Of a stretch of DNA of 64,000 bases, positions 60,891 to 64,000 are shown piece after piece. How positions within the stretch are numbered: position 1 is the first letter of the stretch; every line of letters begins with the position of its first letter. The position numbers and the translations under genes are program-made. Below the pieces are notes generated by a model. That model was given only the letters and a program-made list of their open reading frames with translations. It searched no databases and was not told the origin of the DNA. The stretch is from JAJECS01 sp965198185 (GTDB lineage Bacteria > Chloroflexota > UBA11872): NCBI GenBank assembly GCA_965198185.1, contig CBDAOU010000002.1:1612001-1676000 (forward strand), given 5' to 3'.

Positions 60891-62192
60891 ATGCCGGTCG
60901 AAGGCGACTACGAATGCTTCAGCGACGATTGGCGCCGCACGAACCCTGATCTGGTCTTCTTTCTGCCCAAGCAGCCGCCGGAGTGGGTGGAGGCGGTGGA
61001 TCACGTGCTGGTGTCTGAGACGCCGGGAGGCGATCTGCTGGCCATTTGGACCTACGGCACCAAGGCGGACGCCTCGGACCACACGGTGCTCTACGCGCGC
61101 AGCGAGGACGGCGGGCGCACCTGGTCGGAGCCGGGCGAGTTCGACCCACCCGGCCCCAAAGCCGGCCAGGCGTCGTGCTTCGGGTTTCCGGTCATCAGCC
61201 GCACCGGCCGCATCTACGCGTTCTACAACAAGGGAGCGGGCGTTGGGACGAACTATCAGACCAGCTTTCTGCGATGCAGTTACTCCGACGACGACGGCCG
61301 CACCTGGACGCCGGGCAACGTGGACATTCCCTACCGGCGCACCATCCTCAGTCACCCCGACCCAAGCATCGGCACCAACTCCATCCCGTGGCAGAAGCCA
61401 ATCCGGGACGCGCTGGACCGGGTGCTGGTGGGCTACACCGAGTGGGCCTCGCCAGCGGCGCGGCAGGTAACCGCGGTGCGCCGGCCGGACGGCAAGGTGG
61501 GCTACTACCGCAGCGACTGCCGCTGCCAGTTCATGCGCTTCGACAACATCGATGAGGGACCCGAGCCGCGGGACGTGCAGATCACCTGGCTGCCGGACGA
61601 CGAAGAGCTGATCACCGTTCCGCTCGCCAATGACCCGGACGCCCCGGAGGGCTCGTCGTTCTGCCAGGAGCCGGCGCCGGTGCTACTGCCCGACGACCGG
61701 CTGTTCAACGTGATGCGCACGCGCAATGGGCAGATTTGGTACACGGTGTCGGACGACCACGGCCACTCGTGGCGGCCCACGGAGATGCTGCGGTACAAGG
61801 ACGGCGGCGAGCCGATGGAGAATCCGGTGTCGCCGACGCCGCTCTATCGCCTCAACGACGGCCGCTATCTCCAGTTGCTCCAGAACCACGACGGGTGGGG
61901 CTACGGCGCGGTGGGCATCTCGGACTCGAACAGCAGCCGCAGGCCGCAGTTCATCTCGCTGGGCGAGTACCGCCCCGGCGCGCATCAGCCGATCTGGTTC
62001 AGCGATCCGGTGCTGCTCTTCGACACCAACTGCGTCGGCGTGCCGCCGTTCTACCGCTGGTGGCTCTCGATGTACGCCAGCCTGACGGAACTCAACGGCG
62101 AGCGGATCTTCTGGTACTCCGACCGCAAGGTGTTCGGTCTGGGGCGCTACATCACCGACGAGATGCTGGCGGAGATGCCGGTGCCGGCGTGA
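60891..62192 (+). CDS. sialidase-like propeller protein (type B, copy 2)
   Basis: A 433-aa paralogue of the gene at 50615, beginning MPVEGDYECFSDDWRRTNPD. Asp boxes are SEDGGRTWSEP, SDDDGRTWTPG and SDDHGHSWRPT. FMRFDNIDEGPEPRDVQITW and the tail RWWLSMYASLTELNGERIFW are shared with copy 1. No signal peptide. It follows the vWA gene with a 340-bp gap and is probably transcribed on its own. Confidence 0.83.
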   Translation: MPVEGDYECFSDDWRRTNPDLVFFLPKQPPEWVEAVDHVLVSETPGGDLLAIWTYGTKADASDHTVLYARSEDGGRTWSEPGEFDPPGPKAGQASCFGFPVISRTGRIYAFYNKGAGVGTNYQTSFLRCSYSDDDGRTWTPGNVDIPYRRTILSHPDPSIGTNSIPWQKPIRDALDRVLVGYTEWASPAARQVTAVRRPDGKVGYYRSDCRCQFMRFDNIDEGPEPRDVQITWLPDDEELITVPLANDPDAPEGSSFCQEPAPVLLPDDRLFNVMRTRNGQIWYTVSDDHGHSWRPTEMLRYKDGGEPMENPVSPTPLYRLNDGRYLQLLQNHDGWGYGAVGISDSNSSRRPQFISLGEYRPGAHQPIWFSDPVLLFDTNCVGVPPFYRWWLSMYASLTELNGERIFWYSDRKVFGLGRYITDEMLAEMPVPA

Positions 62193-62311
62193 GGTAGCGG
62201 ACGGCAGCGCGGCGTATGCAGTCCGTGCGGACGGATTGCAAGTGCTACTTGCAATCTGAACAAATCACTAGTGCGTGCCAGCATCCTATCCGCCGCCAAG
62301 TTTCTCGCGAT

Positions 62312-62740
62312 TCAGGCGGCGGTGACCTCGACTCTTAGGCTGCGTCCCACGGCCCGGAGCGCTTTCTGGACCTGGCTGACGTGGGAGCGGTGGTCCGGGT
62401 TGACCAGCTTGCGTACCGCCGACTCGCTGATGCCCAGCCGTCGGGCAAGCTCCACGTTGGTGATGCGCTGTGCCCGGATGGCCGCATACAGGGCGAGCTT
62501 GGCCGCAACGACTGTCGGCACGGGGACCAGCTCCTGACCAGCGACGATCTCGCTGGGTGAAGGAACGTCCCACTTCTCGTGGACGTAGCCGGCCAGAGCC
62601 GCCGCGAGGGCATCCTCAGCCATTGCCAGGGCTTCGGACCGGTCGGCGCCCTCGGTGATGGCTTCCGGGATGTCGGGAAAGGTGGCGATCAGGCTTCCAT
62701 CTTCAGCGGGCGTGAGAACACACGGGTAGGCGTAGGTCAT
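62312..62740 (-). CDS. hicB: HicB-type antitoxin with C-terminal HTH
   Basis: A 142-aa antitoxin. The N-terminal HicB fold is YPCVLTPAEDGSLIATFPD and DIPEAITEGADRSEALAMAE. The C-terminal half has a helix-turn-helix (ITNVELARRLGISESAVRKL) for autoregulation. The toxin gene hicA lies 3 bp upstream. Spacing and order (hicA then hicB) are standard. Confidence 0.93.
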   Translation of the reverse strand: MTYAYPCVLTPAEDGSLIATFPDIPEAITEGADRSEALAMAEDALAAALAGYVHEKWDVPSPSEIVAGQELVPVPTVVAAKLALYAAIRAQRITNVELARRLGISESAVRKLVNPDHRSHVSQVQKALRAVGRSLRVEVTAA

Positions 62741-62743
62741 GGT

Positions 62744-62950
62744 TCAAAAGTCCTCCCTCTCGATATTCAATTGCCGCAACATTGCGGCCACGAGGCCCCG
62801 CGACAGCTCGCCTTGTTTCACCGTGGTGAAGCGGGAGCCAACGTAGAGTCGGCCGTGGCTGCCCTTGCCATGAGCCGGATCAAAGTGGGACACCTGTCCT
62901 GTCGCGCGGGCATACCTGCGTGCTCGCCTGATGAAGTCACGGCTGGTCAC
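62744..62950 (-). CDS. hicA: HicA-type mRNA interferase toxin
   Basis: A 68-aa dsRBD-fold toxin. It carries the catalytic His in GKGSHGRLYVG and ends with LVAAMLRQLNIEREDF, typical of HicA. It would cleave mRNA unless bound by HicB. The promoter for both genes lies between 62951 and the IS110 left end at 63024, so the inserted element is only about 70 bp upstream. Confidence 0.9.
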   Translation of the reverse strand: MTSRDFIRRARRYARATGQVSHFDPAHGKGSHGRLYVGSRFTTVKQGELSRGLVAAMLRQLNIEREDF

Positions 62951-63001
62951 GGTCTCATGGTCGCACCTTTAAGTGCGAATAGCAACCGTGACCGGAGCGG
63001 A

Positions 63002-63021
63002 GGGCGGTTCGCGAACCGCCC
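63002..63021. repeat. 20-bp perfect palindrome at element B copy 2 flank
   Basis: gggcggttcg joined to its reverse complement cgaaccgccc. The following bases complete cgcccct, the same left target as element B copy 1. It differs from R1 in sequence but offers the same target edge. Confidence 0.8.
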
Positions 63022-63023
63022 CT

Positions 63024-63233
63024 TGTATGTTGCAAGTCCCCTCGGATCGTCCGTGGGGAAGCACCGGGCCGGGACAGACCGTCCGCCCCTGGGTCCCAAG
63101 AGACCGTTCGGTAGCGTGGTCGTCCCGGCCCGTGGCGCTGGTCCAGAGCCCGTACCGTTGCCAGGGCCGCCGTGGCGAGCCCGCATCTTGCAAGGCTGGG
63201 CGGGAGGCCGGCGCCGCCTCGGAGGGTACCGAA
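63024..63233 (+). ncRNA. candidate bridge RNA of IS110 element B copy 2
   Basis: The same 11-bp stem as in copy 1 is kept. The left-guide position holds CCGCCCCT (63083-63090), an exact 8-base match to its left flank (63016-63023). The right-guide position reads TTCGGTAG (63107-63114) where copy 1 has GTGGTGTAG, so this copy predicts a right flank starting CTACCGAA. The gacc hairpin arm is kept while its loop is changed. Confidence 0.65.
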
Positions 63234-64000
63234 ATGCCCCAGTCCCTGTATCTCGGCCTGGACGTCGCCCGCGATCATTTGGATGTCGCGCGCTATCCCA
63301 CGCAGGACGCCTGGCGGATCCCCAACACCCCCGCAGGGCATGCCGCGCTGGTGCGCCGCGCGCAGGCGCTGCAGCCCACCCGGATCGTGTTGGAAGCCAG
63401 TGGCGGCTACGAGCAGGCGGTCGACGCGGCGCTCATCGCGGCCGGGTTACCGGCGGTGGTGGTCAATCCGCGGCAGGTGCGCGACTTCGCCCGCAGCCGC
63501 AACATCTTGGCCAAGACCGACCGCCTCGACGCCTGGGTGCTGGCGCGCTTCGCGGCCGAGGTCCAGCCCCCGGTGCGCCCGCGCCCAGATGTGGCCACCC
63601 GCCACTTGCACGCCCTGATCACTCGCCGGCGCCAACTCCTGACCATGCGCGTGGCCGAGCAGCAACGGCGCCCCCAAGCCCCGCCGGCCCTCCACGCCAA
63701 CATCGATGCCCACCTCGCCTGGCTGACCGACTGCCTGGCCGACCTCGACGCGCAACTCGCCGCCGCCATCCAGGCCGAGCCGCGGCTGCGCGCGCGGGCC
63801 GCCTGGCTGCAGAGCATCCCCGGCATCGGGCCGGTCGCCTGCCACACCCTGCTGGCGGAACTGCCCGAGCTCGGCACGCTCAACCAGAAACAGATCGCCG
63901 CCCTCGTCGGCGTCGCCCCGTTCAATCGGGACAGCGGCGCCTGGCGCGGGCGCCGCTCGGTCTGGGGTGGCCGCGCGTCGGTCCGCGCCGCGCTCTATAT
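63234..64000 (+). CDS. IS110-family transposase (element B copy 2), partial
   Basis: The first 255 residues of a transposase almost identical to that at 19343-20281, from MPQSLYLGLDVARDHLDVAR to RRSVWGGRASVRAALY, where the window ends. ATG 63234 follows ggaggg. All visible catalytic residues (YLGLD, AKTDRLDA, FNRDSGAWRG) are kept, so the copy looks functional. Confidence 0.93.
   Translation, partial: MPQSLYLGLDVARDHLDVARYPTQDAWRIPNTPAGHAALVRRAQALQPTRIVLEASGGYEQAVDAALIAAGLPAVVVNPRQVRDFARSRNILAKTDRLDAWVLARFAAEVQPPVRPRPDVATRHLHALITRRRQLLTMRVAEQQRRPQAPPALHANIDAHLAWLTDCLADLDAQLAAAIQAEPRLRARAAWLQSIPGIGPVACHTLLAELPELGTLNQKQIAALVGVAPFNRDSGAWRGRRSVWGGRASVRAALY

Larger units (their letters stand above)
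63024..64000 (+). mobile_element. IS110-family element B, copy 2 (cut by window end)
   Basis: Starts with the same bases as copy 1 (tgtatgttgcaag) directly after ccgcccct. The 210-nt leader and transposase are near-identical to 19134-20306, with changes clustered at a few leader sites. The right end lies beyond 64000. Insertion is again at a CT on the edge of a palindrome. Confidence 0.9.

Noticed and set aside
1..64000. tRNA, rRNA, riboswitch or CRISPR loci
   Set aside because: No cloverleaf, rRNA-like block, conserved riboswitch core or repeat-spacer array was found when scanning the intergenic stretches by eye; a covariance-model search would be decisive.

Overview
The window is GC-rich chromosomal DNA from a bacterium, probably an uncultured Chloroflexota. 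That assignment is an inference from the arginine/lysine gene order, the K+-independent-type pyrophosphatase, the many sialidase-like and Gfo/Idh/polyol genes, and the abundant short dispersed palindromic repeats; no rRNA or tRNA gene was found to test it. Positions 1-17500 are mostly housekeeping. A nucleotidyltransferase, endonuclease V and a methyltransferase lie on the + strand, followed by two small gene units. A long minus-strand run then reads argC-argJ-(endo/exonuclease)-argB-argD-argH-lysC-BFN nuclease. Next, also on the minus strand, is hisC-hppA-uppP; uppP is frameshifted and abuts a decayed IS110 transposase.

Positions 17586-20309 hold two different, apparently intact IS110-family elements, both inserted in one copy of a 68-bp dispersed repeat. 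An uninterrupted copy lies at 163-230, so the pre-insertion site can be rebuilt to the base. Both insertions are at CT dinucleotides. The non-coding leader of each element contains short matches to its own left and right flanks, arranged as expected for bridge-RNA target guides. A second copy of the downstream element starts at 63024 and runs off the window.

Positions 20455-29902 are an accessory/defence island: a 1369-aa type IIG restriction-modification enzyme carrying an in-frame dispersed repeat, an MNT/HEPN pair flanked by a second copy of the R-M 3' end, a low-GC membrane protein, an ATPase coupled to a small nuclease-like protein, and a HigBA toxin-antitoxin pair. Positions 30384-40000 return to metabolism: two HAD hydrolases, a methyltransferase, a YjbQ protein, a polyol cluster (zinc dehydrogenase, SDR, xylulokinase) and formate-tetrahydrofolate ligase.

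Positions 40213-45144 carry four tandem sialidase-like (Asp-box propeller) paralogues. Three further members lie at 31910, 50615 and 60891. A two-gene type II R-M system (45264-47304) follows the array. A minus-strand glycan-related cluster comes next (TIM-barrel isomerase, Gfo/Idh dehydrogenase, double-Cache protein, sialidase-like, GH42-like). Positions 54278-60551 encode a tubulin/FtsZ-like membrane protein and a von Willebrand A membrane protein, a pairing that suggests a membrane-associated cytoskeletal system. The window ends with HicAB and the second IS110 copy.
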